Of a stretch of DNA of 64,000 bases, positions 45,768-55,270 are shown one piece after another. Position 1 is the stretch's first letter. Every line of letters starts with the position of its first letter. The DNA is from Oscillospiraceae bacterium (GTDB taxonomy: Bacteria > Bacillota > Clostridia > Oscillospirales > Ruminococcaceae), in NCBI GenBank assembly GCA_017466865.1, contig JAFTTI010000008.1, forward strand, positions 124,001-188,000. The letters are read 5' to 3'. Under the pieces are notes generated by a model. It was not told where the DNA came from and ran no database searches. It saw only the letters and a program-made list of their open reading frames with translations. The translations under genes and the position numbers were made by a program.

Positions 45768-46397
45768 CTAGATTTCTTTTTCAATCTTTTCTATAAGTTC
45801 TTCAATTTCATTCTGACGAAGTTTCATACTTACTGTATTCACTATAAGTCTTGCTGAAATTGGAGCAATCTCTTCATAAACTTCAAGTCCGTTTTCTTTA
45901 AGAGTCGAACCTGTCTCAACAATATCAACTATAGCATCCGAAAGTTCAAGAAGAGGTGCGAGCTCGACACTACCTTCAATTTTTACAATTTCAACATCCA
46001 TTCCCTTACCTTCAAAATACGCTCTTGAAACATTAGGATATTTTGTTGCTATTGTCTTTACATTATATCCATCATAGAAATTATCGCCTTTTTTACCAGC
46101 AAGAGCAAATCTGCATCTTCCGAAACCAAGGTCTACAAGTTCAAAGAACTTTCCCTGCATTTCCATTATAGTATCCTTACCGACAACCCCCATATCACAA
46201 ACACCGTGTTCAACATAGGTTATAACATCTGCTGCTTTTGCAAGTATAACTTCTATTTTACCATCACAGATAGGAAGAATAAGCTTTCTGCCCTTCTCAT
46301 GAACAGAAGTGCAGTCATATCCTAATTTTTCAAAAAGTGCTACTGTATCCTTTTCTAATCTCCCTTTTGTAAGAGCAATTCTAAGTGGCTTATTCAT
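45768..46397 (-). CDS. hisG: ATP phosphoribosyltransferase, short form
   Basis: First committed step of histidine synthesis: ATP plus PRPP gives PRATP. 209 residues, the short HisG form that lacks the C-terminal histidine-binding domain and so needs HisZ. It has LRIALTKGRLEKDTVALFEKL, GKDTIME and the PRPP loop IVDIVETGSTLKENGL. The start is the ATG at 46397 after AGAGGTGA, 8 bases before the hisZ stop, so the two are coupled. Confidence 0.95.
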   Translation of the reverse strand: MNKPLRIALTKGRLEKDTVALFEKLGYDCTSVHEKGRKLILPICDGKIEVILAKAADVITYVEHGVCDMGVVGKDTIMEMQGKFFELVDLGFGRCRFALAGKKGDNFYDGYNVKTIATKYPNVSRAYFEGKGMDVEIVKIEGSVELAPLLELSDAIVDIVETGSTLKENGLEVYEEIAPISARLIVNTVSMKLRQNEIEELIEKIEKEI

Positions 46398-47577
46398 TTC
46401 CTTCACCTCTGTAACGAATTATTTCAGAAATTTTATTTTCCTTTGCGTAATCCATAGTTTCTTCGTATGTATCAAAAAGAGAAAATTCGACTTTTTTACC
46501 TTCTTTACGAAGTTTTTCAACATATATCAAAGCATCCATAGCATCATCTTCTTCGCTGAATACAAGAACATCAGGAGATGAATTTTCTGAAACAGGATTA
46601 TATCTCTTAAGAATTTCAGCAACAGCATCAACATTTACAGCGAATCCTGTTGCATGAACATCATATCCGAATTCAGATATTAGTTTGTCATATCTTCCTC
46701 CCGAAAGTACTTCATCCCCATATCCCTGAAGATACCCTTTCATTATTACGCCTGTATAGTAATCAGCACGATTTACAATACCAAGGTCGACAGTAATCTT
46801 GCCTTCATAACCAAGTTTAGACAGTTCTGTATATATCCACTTCAAATCAGATAAAATCTTATCTGTTTCGGCATCGTGATAGTATTTTGCAACCTTATCA
46901 AAAACCTCTTCTCCACCAAAAAGACTGGGAAGTTGTTTGAGTGTTGAAATAACTGAATTACTTCCGAAAGTATCAAGAAAATCATTAAGTGCAGGGTAAT
47001 TCTTTGCCTCAATGAGTGCACGGATTTTTTCTTTAATTTCCGGATCGTCAGTAAGTTTCCCTATGAGCACCTTAAAAAATCCGCTATCACCTATTTCAAG
47101 TCGGAATTTATCACTATCACAATGTGAAAGAACTTCTGCTGCAAGTGTTAAAACTTCAAGATCAGCCTTTTTAGATGCAGAACCTATAAGTTCAATACCG
47201 CTCTGAAAAATTTCATCGCTTTTTCCTGCGTTGGTGCGACTTGGAGTGTAAACACTCTGATTGTAAAATAATCTTATAGGAAGCTTAGCCTCACGAAGTC
47301 TTGTTGCAACAACTCTTGCGATAGGAACTGTACAATCAGGTCTTAAAACCATAAGCCTCCCCTTTCTATCGGAAAGCTTATACATTGTTTCCTGAGGGAA
47401 ATACACCGTTTCCTTATTGAAAACATCATAAAATTCAAGACAAGGAGTATTAAGTTCACTATATCCTGCGCTCTCAAAAAGACCCCTAAGATAATTTTCG
47501 ATGTTTTTTCTTATTGTGCAATCATTCAATAATAAATCCCTTGTTCCTTCGGGAGTAATTAAATCATATCGTTTCAT
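46390..47577 (-). CDS. hisZ: ATP phosphoribosyltransferase regulatory subunit
   Basis: HisRS-like paralogue that joins short HisG to make the histidine-sensitive enzyme. 395 residues. It retains class II synthetase motif 1-like TPEGTRDLLL and motif 2-like RLMVLRPDCTVPIARVVATR, and is shorter than true HisRS with no anticodon domain of the usual size. The start is the ATG at 47577 after AAGGAG; an in-frame reading to 47625 enters the operator. It is first in the his operon and directly behind the promoter. Confidence 0.95.
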   Translation of the reverse strand: MKRYDLITPEGTRDLLLNDCTIRKNIENYLRGLFESAGYSELNTPCLEFYDVFNKETVYFPQETMYKLSDRKGRLMVLRPDCTVPIARVVATRLREAKLPIRLFYNQSVYTPSRTNAGKSDEIFQSGIELIGSASKKADLEVLTLAAEVLSHCDSDKFRLEIGDSGFFKVLIGKLTDDPEIKEKIRALIEAKNYPALNDFLDTFGSNSVISTLKQLPSLFGGEEVFDKVAKYYHDAETDKILSDLKWIYTELSKLGYEGKITVDLGIVNRADYYTGVIMKGYLQGYGDEVLSGGRYDKLISEFGYDVHATGFAVNVDAVAEILKRYNPVSENSSPDVLVFSEEDDAMDALIYVEKLRKEGKKVEFSLFDTYEETMDYAKENKISEIIRYRGEGNE

Positions 47578-47595
47578 AACATTCTCCTTACGCTT

Positions 47596-47629
47596 TAGTG
47601 TGCTAATATGATAACATAATAGCACACTA
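47596..47629. promoter_or_regulatory. Operator-like inverted repeat at the his promoter
   Basis: TAGTGTGCTAATATG (47596-47610) and CATAATAGCACACTA (47615-47629) are 15-base arms with one mismatch around ATAA; the outer ten bases, TAGTGTGCTA and TAGCACACTA, are perfect. The repeat covers the -10 box. Nothing after it resembles a terminator. A TrpR/YerC-type repressor is a candidate binder (inference). Confidence 0.72.
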
Positions 47630-47644
47630 TCATAACAAAGTCAA
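47616..47644 (-). promoter_or_regulatory. Promoter of the his operon
   Basis: Minus strand TTGACT (47639-47644) and TATTAT (47616-47621) with a 17-base spacer. The -10 lies inside the operator-like repeat, so a bound protein would block RNA polymerase. Confidence 0.82.
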
Positions 47645-47653
47645 GCGTTTTGC

Positions 47654-50600
47654 TTAAAAAAGTGATAATTGTGCTGTTTTAGGCAGATCTGCAAATGCAC
47701 CCATATTTTCGAGCGTTTCAAATACAGTTTTAGAAACACCTGACTGTTCCTTTAATTCCTCAATCGAAATAAAGTCGCCTTTCTTAATGCAGTCTGCAAG
47801 ATTTTGTGCAGCGCTTTCGCCTATTCCACCAACAGAGCAGAACGGAAGTCTTATCTTATCGCCTTCGATAACATACTTGACTGCATCAGATTTATGAATT
47901 TCTATAGGTAAAAATTCATATCCTCTTGCAAGCATTTCGTTTATCACCATCAACATTTCAAGAGTTCCTTTTTCTTTTGCTGATGCATCATTTCCTTTCT
48001 GACGAAGTTCTGCAATTTTTCTCTGAACTTCTTCTTTGCCCTTTACAGCAGATTCTGCATCGAAATCTTCACCACGAACAGTAAATATCGTAGCATAGAA
48101 TTCAAGCGGTTTGTAAACCTTGAACCAACCAAGTTTTATAGCAGCAATAACATACGCAGCAGCATGTGCTTTAGGAAACATATACTTGATTTTAAGACAG
48201 CTTTCAATATACCATTCAGGAACATTCTTTTCCCTCATAGCCTGAAGAACATCTTCTGTAAAGAAACTCTTTGCTTTTCCCTTTCTAGTATTTTCCATTA
48301 TCTTAAATGCAAGTTTAGGTTCAAGATCCTTATAAATGAGATAAGTCATAATACTGTCTCGTGTTCCTATAACATCACTGATAGTACATACTCCATCTTT
48401 TATAAGATCCTGAGCGTTACCAAGCCATACATCAGTTCCGTGAGAAAGACCTGAAATCTGAAGAAGATCGCTGAACTTATGAGGTTGAGCGTCAATAAGC
48501 ATCTGTCTTACAAATGGAGTTCCCATTTCAGGAAGTGCAAGCGTTCCTGTGTCGCTGTAAATTTCTTCAGCAGTAACTCCGAGCGGCTCGGTTGATGTGA
48601 AAAGTTTTATAACCTGTTCATCGCTTGTATCTACATCTGCTATTTTAACACCCGTAAGATCCTCAAGATGTTTGTAAAGAGTCGGGACATCGTGTCCGAG
48701 TTCATCAAGTTTGAGAATTGTATCGTGAAGTGAGTTGAAATCAAAATGAGTTGTTACAAACTGTGAATCAGGGTCATCGGCGGGGTGCTGAACAGGAGTA
48801 AAATCATATACTTCATAATCTGAAGGAATAACTACCATTCCACCTGGGTGCTGACCTGTAGTTCTTCTTACCCCTGTGCAACCAGTTGTTATTCTTTTCT
48901 GTTCCGCCTGACTGAAAGTAACATTCTTTTCTTCCATATATTTACGAACATATCCGAAAGCTGTTTTTTCCTGAACAGATGCTATTGTTCCGGCTTTGAA
49001 AACTTTTCCATCACCAAATAATTCTTCGGTGTATTTATGAGACATGAGCTGAAATTCTCCAGAGAAATTAAGGTCGATATCAGGTGCCTTATCTCCATCA
49101 AATCCAAGGAATGTTTCAAAAGGAATATCATGTCCGTTTCGTTTCATATCAGCGTTACACTTAGGACATTTCTTAGGTGGGAGGTCAAACCCCGAACCTA
49201 CAGAGCCATCTGTAATAAACTCACTATATTTACACTCAGGGCAAACATAATGAGGCATTAATGGATTAACTTCTGATATACCAGCCATAGATGCAACAAA
49301 AGAAGAACCTACTGACCCTCTTGAACCAACAAGATAGCCGTGTGCTTCAGAGTTTGCAACGAGCTTTTGAGCAATCATATAAAGAACTGCAAATCCATGC
49401 TTGATGATAGAGTCAAGTTCTTTTTGAAGGCGCTTTGAAACTATTTCAGGAAGTGGATCTCCATATATTGACTTTGCTCTTTCCCAAGTAATACGCTGTA
49501 AATCTTCATCAGCACCCTCAATTTTAGGTGTAAATGTTCCTTTAGGTATCGGTCTTATATCAGGAGAAACCATATCTGCAATCTTATTAGTATTTGTTAC
49601 AACAACTTCATAAGCTTTTTCTTCGCCTAAATAGCTGAATTCTTCGAGCATTTCGTCAGTTGTTCTGAAATAGAGTGGTGCTTGATTATCTGCATCGCTG
49701 AATCCCTTTGAATGCATAAGTATCCTTCTGAAAATCTCATCATTCTTGTCCATAAAATGAACATCACAAGTTGCAACAACAGGAATGCCGAGTTCATCAC
49801 CTAAAGCAACTATTTTTCTGTTAAGATTTTTAAGGTCTTCCTCATCCTTAACAGTTCCCTCGCGAATCATATACTCATTGTTACCTATAGGCTGAATTTC
49901 AAGATAATCATAGAAGGATGCAATCTGTTTTACAACATCCCAAGGCTTATGTTTCGCTATAGCCCTGAAAACTTCCCCTGCTTCACAAGCAGAACCGACG
50001 ATAAGACCTTCTCTGTGTTTCTGAAGAACAGAAAGCGGTATTCTTGGTTTCATTCTGTAATAATCAAGAAATCCGTAAGAAACAAGTTTATAAAGGTTTT
50101 TAAGACCTACACTGTCTTTTACAAGAATAATCTGATGATACATTTCAAGTTGGCGAGGATCCACATCTTCAACAAGTTTATTTATATCATCTACTGTTTC
50201 TGCTCCCTTCTTTTCATCAAGCATAGAAATAAGTTTACAGAAAATTCTTGCTAGCATTTCAGCATCATCCAGCGCTCTATGATGGTTGAATTTTCCAAGA
50301 TTCAAACTATCCGCAACATGGTCAAGTGTATATCTTCTCATTCCTGGAAGCAACATTCTTGACATGGGAATAGTATCTATAGTACAGAAATTGAATTCAA
50401 TGCCATATTTTTCACAAGCATTTCGAATAAACGCAGTATCAAAAGGAGCATTATGAGCAACAAGAACGGGATTTTCGCCGCAGAATTTAATAAACCTTCT
50501 TAATGCTTCTTCCTCTTTAGGTTGACCTACGAGATCCGAATCATTGATCCCTGTTATCTTTGTTATATTTTCAGGAAGAGGTATTTCAGGATCTGAAAAC

Positions 50601-51958
50601 ATAGCAAAAGTTCCCTCATTGTTGAGATTTTTAAGTTTAACCGCACCGAACTCAATAATTTTACAATTGATAGGATCAAGTCCTGTTGTTTCAAGGTCGA
50701 AAACTATGATTTCATCATTAAGTTTTCTATGATTGCTATGAACTACAATATCATTTATATCATCAACAGAATAAGCTTCGCAACCATAAATAGCCTTAAA
50801 TTCACCGCCATTTTTTCTTATTCCATCAATAGTTGTCATAGCATCAGGAAAAGCCTGAACAACACCGTGGTCGGTAATTGCCATAGCCTTATGTCCCCAG
50901 CTGTATGCTCTTTTAATCAGATCTGATACATCTGTTATTCCGTCCATATCAGACATTTTTGTGTGAAGATGTAATTCTACTCTTTTTTCTTTTGCATTAT
51001 CTGTTTTTGTTTTTTTAGAGACAAGCATTATGTCACTTGCTTTGAACACAATATCCTTGTCAAATTCGTTATATTCCAGTTTACCTCTGAAAAGTATAGT
51101 AGCTCCTGGTTTTAAATCTTTGAAATTTTCAATTTTTTCTTTGGATTCAAAAGATTTTATTGTTATAGAATCGGTATAGTCTGTAACAAATATAGAAAGG
51201 ATTGTTTTATCACCTTTCTTTGTATCTTTTTCTTCTCTCGAAAAAATATCTCCCCAAAGAGTAACCTCACCGCTCTGAACACTGATAGATTTCATTTCGA
51301 AAATATCAGTTTTTATTTTTTTACCCTTGACAATTGTTGCCGAGGAAATATCAATAGGAAGGTCGTCATATTCGACCTGACATAATTCTTTTTCTTCGTA
51401 AACATATTCAGGAATGGCTGGTTTTTCTTTTATAACAACCTTGGGAGCAAATTCATCTATTGTTTCAACCATCTTTGTATATGTATCATCTGAAACAAAA
51501 AGTTCTCCTTTAAATTCAACCTCATATCTTGCTGAAAATTCAGAAAAAATCATATCCGATACAACTTGTTCAGGGTTGATTTTTTCCACAAGTTCAAATC
51601 CGCCATTTTTAACTGTGACAGTAATTTTATTACCATCAAAAACAACATCTGCATCATCAAGAAATCCATTTACAACTGGATACATTTTTTTCATTTCCTT
51701 GACGATTTCAGAAAAATATTCAACGCAGAACATATCTGGTGTATATTTAGGAAGGAGTTTTACTTCTGTAATTTTAAGTTCATCAGCCATAGCATTTCCA
51801 AAAAGAACCATATCTTCATAAGTTAATAGTTCTTTGAAAACTGCTGTAATATTTATTTTTGTAACTTTTTTATTATGAGTTATTTTAAGTATTTCTCCCG
51901 AAAGGGTAGATTCAGGGAGAGTTTCAATATACTCCGACAAAAATTCACTAATTAACAT
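47654..51958 (-). CDS. polC: DNA polymerase III alpha subunit, PolC type
   Basis: Main replicative polymerase of low-GC Gram-positives. 1434 residues: an N-terminal domain, an OB fold (about 220-310), a PHP domain (HLHTKMSDMDG at about 330) interrupted by a proofreading exonuclease (VFDLETTGLDP, then AHNAPFDTAFI and HHRALDDAEMLA), palm APDIDLNFSGEF, and a zinc motif with CPECKYSEF and KKCPKC. AAAGGAA precedes the ATG. It closes the pyrH-to-polC block, 3 bases from ispG. Confidence 0.97.
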   Translation of the reverse strand: MLISEFLSEYIETLPESTLSGEILKITHNKKVTKINITAVFKELLTYEDMVLFGNAMADELKITEVKLLPKYTPDMFCVEYFSEIVKEMKKMYPVVNGFLDDADVVFDGNKITVTVKNGGFELVEKINPEQVVSDMIFSEFSARYEVEFKGELFVSDDTYTKMVETIDEFAPKVVIKEKPAIPEYVYEEKELCQVEYDDLPIDISSATIVKGKKIKTDIFEMKSISVQSGEVTLWGDIFSREEKDTKKGDKTILSIFVTDYTDSITIKSFESKEKIENFKDLKPGATILFRGKLEYNEFDKDIVFKASDIMLVSKKTKTDNAKEKRVELHLHTKMSDMDGITDVSDLIKRAYSWGHKAMAITDHGVVQAFPDAMTTIDGIRKNGGEFKAIYGCEAYSVDDINDIVVHSNHRKLNDEIIVFDLETTGLDPINCKIIEFGAVKLKNLNNEGTFAMFSDPEIPLPENITKITGINDSDLVGQPKEEEALRRFIKFCGENPVLVAHNAPFDTAFIRNACEKYGIEFNFCTIDTIPMSRMLLPGMRRYTLDHVADSLNLGKFNHHRALDDAEMLARIFCKLISMLDEKKGAETVDDINKLVEDVDPRQLEMYHQIILVKDSVGLKNLYKLVSYGFLDYYRMKPRIPLSVLQKHREGLIVGSACEAGEVFRAIAKHKPWDVVKQIASFYDYLEIQPIGNNEYMIREGTVKDEEDLKNLNRKIVALGDELGIPVVATCDVHFMDKNDEIFRRILMHSKGFSDADNQAPLYFRTTDEMLEEFSYLGEEKAYEVVVTNTNKIADMVSPDIRPIPKGTFTPKIEGADEDLQRITWERAKSIYGDPLPEIVSKRLQKELDSIIKHGFAVLYMIAQKLVANSEAHGYLVGSRGSVGSSFVASMAGISEVNPLMPHYVCPECKYSEFITDGSVGSGFDLPPKKCPKCNADMKRNGHDIPFETFLGFDGDKAPDIDLNFSGEFQLMSHKYTEELFGDGKVFKAGTIASVQEKTAFGYVRKYMEEKNVTFSQAEQKRITTGCTGVRRTTGQHPGGMVVIPSDYEVYDFTPVQHPADDPDSQFVTTHFDFNSLHDTILKLDELGHDVPTLYKHLEDLTGVKIADVDTSDEQVIKLFTSTEPLGVTAEEIYSDTGTLALPEMGTPFVRQMLIDAQPHKFSDLLQISGLSHGTDVWLGNAQDLIKDGVCTISDVIGTRDSIMTYLIYKDLEPKLAFKIMENTRKGKAKSFFTEDVLQAMREKNVPEWYIESCLKIKYMFPKAHAAAYVIAAIKLGWFKVYKPLEFYATIFTVRGEDFDAESAVKGKEEVQRKIAELRQKGNDASAKEKGTLEMLMVINEMLARGYEFLPIEIHKSDAVKYVIEGDKIRLPFCSVGGIGESAAQNLADCIKKGDFISIEELKEQSGVSKTVFETLENMGAFADLPKTAQLSLF

Positions 51959-51961
51959 ACT

Positions 51962-53008
51962 TTATTCCTTTCTATAATTTTGTATCTCACGCATAAGCGC
52001 GTCCAATGCTTCGTTTTCATCTACCTTTCTGATGATTTCCCCGTTTTTGAATATAACAGCACAGCCATCACCGCCAGCGATACCTATATCCGCCTCTTTC
52101 GCTTCTCCAGGTCCGTTTACAACGCATCCCATAACAGCAACTGTTATGTCTTTATCTATATCTTTAACAGCATTTTCGACATCGGAGGCAAGTTTTATCA
52201 GATTTATTCTTGTTCTGCCACAAGTAGGACAAGAAACAATCTTAACTCCTCCGAATTTTCCTATTGATTTAAGAATATCTTTTGCAGCATAGATTTCCTT
52301 TATAGGCTCATCTGTAAGAGAAACCCTGATTGTTTCTCCTATTCCATCGCATAATAAAGAACCTATTCCTATTGCAGATTTTATAATGCCCATTCTTTCG
52401 GTTCCTGCTTCTGTAACGCCAAGATGTAAAGGATAATTACATTTCTGCGAAAGAAGTCTGTATGCGCTGATAACATTATTTACATCAGAAGACTTTATCG
52501 AAATAACAATATCATCGAAATCGCATTCATTAAGTATCTTCACATGACCAAGCGCACTTTCAACAAGTGCTTCAGGTGTGGGCGAACCATACTTTGCAAG
52601 AATTTCTTTTTCAAGAGAACCCGAATTAACCCCTATTCTGATAGGAATATTTCTTGATTTACAAGCATCTACAACTGCTTTTACTCTATCCTTATCCCCT
52701 ATATTTCCAGGATTTATTCTTATTTTGTCTATTCCTGCTGCAACAGATTCGACAGCAAGTCTATAATCAAAATGAATATCTGCAACAAGAGGAATTTTTA
52801 TCTTATCTTTAATCGTAGGAATGAGTTTTAAAGCCTCTTTATCTGGTATCGCTGCTCTTATTATATCACATCCCGCTTTTTCGAGAGACATCGCCTGCAA
52901 AACGCTCCCCTCGATATCATCAGAACGAGTATTGAGCATAGATTGAATATATATTTTTTCTCCATCAAGAATATAATTTCCAACTTTTACAGGTTTAATA
53001 TTTCTCAT
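51962..53008 (-). CDS. ispG: 4-hydroxy-3-methylbut-2-enyl diphosphate synthase
   Basis: Iron-sulfur enzyme of the MEP isoprenoid pathway, making HMBPP from MEcPP. 348 residues with VPLVADIHFDYRLA, RINPGNIGD, and the cluster cysteines in SCPTCGRTRI and VMGCVVNGPGEA. The start is the ATG at 53008 after AAGGTG; a TTG-initiated extension to 53029 overlaps rseP and is less likely. It is adjacent to dxr's operon group, so two MEP genes are on one transcript. Confidence 0.95.
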   Translation of the reverse strand: MRNIKPVKVGNYILDGEKIYIQSMLNTRSDDIEGSVLQAMSLEKAGCDIIRAAIPDKEALKLIPTIKDKIKIPLVADIHFDYRLAVESVAAGIDKIRINPGNIGDKDRVKAVVDACKSRNIPIRIGVNSGSLEKEILAKYGSPTPEALVESALGHVKILNECDFDDIVISIKSSDVNNVISAYRLLSQKCNYPLHLGVTEAGTERMGIIKSAIGIGSLLCDGIGETIRVSLTDEPIKEIYAAKDILKSIGKFGGVKIVSCPTCGRTRINLIKLASDVENAVKDIDKDITVAVMGCVVNGPGEAKEADIGIAGGDGCAVIFKNGEIIRKVDENEALDALMREIQNYRKE

Positions 53009-53018
53009 TTTCAACACC

Positions 53019-54062
53019 TTATTTTCCAAATAATTTTAAAATATCATTTAAAGTAGTAAAAATCATAAGCCCGAATAAAAGAAACATTCCTATAGCACTG
53101 ATAGTTCCTTCAATTTCAGGTTTAATTTTTTTCTTGATTATCACTTCTATAATTCTAAAAACAATTTTCCCACCATCAAGTGCAGGGAATGGAATAAGAT
53201 TAAATATCCCAACATTTACAGTAATCAAAGAGGAAATTGTAAGAACTGTAATCACATTATTGATAAATGCTTGTTGAGGAGAAATAGCGCTTCCTATTAC
53301 AGAAACCACTCCCACAGGACCCGATAAATCTCTGACACTATATTCTCCTGATATAAGGTCAACAAGAGATAAAATCACAATTCTTGAAATATATATAGTT
53401 TGATTTACTGTTCTTTCGCAAATACTCACAAAAGTTTTATCTTTACCATAAACAGTAAAATCTATAACCATACTCGAATTTCCTGATTCGTCCGCAATCA
53501 AGTCAAAAGTAACTCCTTCAAGTTTAACCTTTTCGCCATCTCGCAAAACAACCATATCGAAAACGCCATCTTTATCCTTAGAAAACTGATATAAAATATC
53601 TCCGTCAACAAAAACTCTCATTCCGTTAACTTCAATAATCTTATCATCTGTTTTAAGTCCGGTCTGTTCGCTTTTTGCATTTTCGTAAAAATTCGAAACG
53701 GTTGTGGAAGTTATTTTCCCGGGTTCAAGGCATGTTGTAGCAAAAACAAGAAGAAAACCAAGCAAAATATTCATCATAGCGCCTGCGAGAAGTATGAGTA
53801 TCTTCTGCCAAGTTTTTTTATTTTCAAATGCTCTTTCGTCGTTTTCTGCATCTTCATCACTTTCAAACATGCAAAATCCACCAAATGGCAATAATCTTAT
53901 GCAGAATAATGTTTCTTTTCCTTTCTTCTTAAAGATAGCAGGACCGACTCCGATCGAAAACTCGGATATTCTTACATCACATAATTTTGCAACAATAAAA
54001 TGTCCAAATTCATGTAAAGCAATAATTATTCCGAACATTATTACAGTAATAAGAATACTCAT
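53019..54062 (-). CDS. rseP: Site-2 intramembrane metalloprotease, RseP family
   Basis: 347-residue membrane zinc protease that cuts anti-sigma factors or signal-peptide remnants within the bilayer. The zinc motif HEFGH lies in the first helix (about residue 17), a PDZ domain in the middle (KTDDKIIEVNGMRV), and the third-motif NLIPFPALDGGKI near the end. Four membrane segments are visible. GAGGTAA precedes the ATG. In this block it lies between dxr and ispG, the standard clostridial order. Confidence 0.94.
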   Translation of the reverse strand: MSILITVIMFGIIIALHEFGHFIVAKLCDVRISEFSIGVGPAIFKKKGKETLFCIRLLPFGGFCMFESDEDAENDERAFENKKTWQKILILLAGAMMNILLGFLLVFATTCLEPGKITSTTVSNFYENAKSEQTGLKTDDKIIEVNGMRVFVDGDILYQFSKDKDGVFDMVVLRDGEKVKLEGVTFDLIADESGNSSMVIDFTVYGKDKTFVSICERTVNQTIYISRIVILSLVDLISGEYSVRDLSGPVGVVSVIGSAISPQQAFINNVITVLTISSLITVNVGIFNLIPFPALDGGKIVFRIIEVIIKKKIKPEIEGTISAIGMFLLFGLMIFTTLNDILKLFGK

Positions 54063-54077
54063 AAATTACCTCTACAA

Positions 54078-55211
54078 TTAAATATTTTGCATAGCAAATT
54101 CACGCGCTTCAGCGTCAATATTCACAACATCTTCATACGATGTTATCTTCTTAGGTGAAAAACAATCCAATGATTTTTCAATAAGATTTCCAATATCAAG
54201 AAATGATATTCTACCCTCTAAAAACGCACCAACAGCAACTTCGTTAACGGCATTTACAATACAAGGATATGAATATCCAAGATTTATCGCTTTTATACAA
54301 CTTTTAAGCGCAACAAAAGTTTCTAAATCAGGTTTATCAAATGTAAGTGTACCATAATCTGTGAGTGATAATGGCTTGACATCACATTCCATTCTTTCAG
54401 GATACATAAGGGCGTACTGTATCGGAATTTTCATATCCGGAACGCCAAGTTGACCAATAACTGAATTATCATCAAATTCTACAGCAGAATGTAGAACACT
54501 CTGTCTATGAATCACAACTTCAATGTCCTTTATATCAAAAAGCCAACGTGCTTCAATATATTCAAGTCCTTTATTCATAAGAGTAGCAGAATCTATTGTT
54601 ATTTTCTTTCCCATACTCCAATTAGGATGTTTGAGAGCTTCTTCAACACTTACATTTTTTAACTGTTCACGAGTTTTGCCCCAAAATGGTCCGCCCGAAC
54701 CTGTAAGAATAATTTTTTTTGCAGATGATATCTTATTTCCTCTCAGACATTGAAAAATAGCTGAATGTTCGCTATCTATAGGAAAAATATTCACATTTTT
54801 TTCTTTAGCCAATGACATTACAAGGTTTCCACCTGCAACAAGGGTTTCTTTATTTGCAAGTGCAATATCTGTTCCTTTATTTATTGCCGTAAGTGTCGGA
54901 AGAAGCCCGACCATACCAACAACAGAATTAACAAATAAGTCTATTCCATCAAGAGACGCTATCTCAGATAATCCTTCCATACCACAAAGAATTTTTATAT
55001 TTGTTCCCGACAATTTATCTTTTAAAACAGGATAAAACTTATCATTATATATGCATACACAATCTACACTAAACTCTTTAGCCTGCATCGCAAGAAGTGA
55101 AACATTTGAATAAGCAGCAAGAGCTTTTACTTTATATCCGTATTTTTTACACACTGAAAGTGTCTGCGTTCCTATAGAACCCGTACTTCCGATAAGGCTT
55201 ATTCTCTTCAT
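54078..55211 (-). CDS. dxr: 1-deoxy-D-xylulose-5-phosphate reductoisomerase
   Basis: First committed step of the MEP pathway, DXP to MEP, NADPH- and metal-dependent. 377 residues with the N-terminal GSTGSIGTQTL dinucleotide motif, ANKETLVAGG, PIDSEHSAIFQCL holding metal ligands, and SATLMNKGLEYIEA. GAGGTGG precedes the ATG. It is complete. Confidence 0.96.
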   Translation of the reverse strand: MKRISLIGSTGSIGTQTLSVCKKYGYKVKALAAYSNVSLLAMQAKEFSVDCVCIYNDKFYPVLKDKLSGTNIKILCGMEGLSEIASLDGIDLFVNSVVGMVGLLPTLTAINKGTDIALANKETLVAGGNLVMSLAKEKNVNIFPIDSEHSAIFQCLRGNKISSAKKIILTGSGGPFWGKTREQLKNVSVEEALKHPNWSMGKKITIDSATLMNKGLEYIEARWLFDIKDIEVVIHRQSVLHSAVEFDDNSVIGQLGVPDMKIPIQYALMYPERMECDVKPLSLTDYGTLTFDKPDLETFVALKSCIKAINLGYSYPCIVNAVNEVAVGAFLEGRISFLDIGNLIEKSLDCFSPKKITSYEDVVNIDAEAREFAMQNI

Positions 55212-55270
55212 AAAACCACCTCATAAAACATTTAACGGGAACAAGACAAAAATCTTGTTCCCTTTAAATT

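Noticed and set aside
47596-47629. The large inverted repeat after polC as a rho-independent terminator
   Set aside because: Neither strand has a T-run after the hairpin and a good promoter overlaps it, so an operator is a better explanation.
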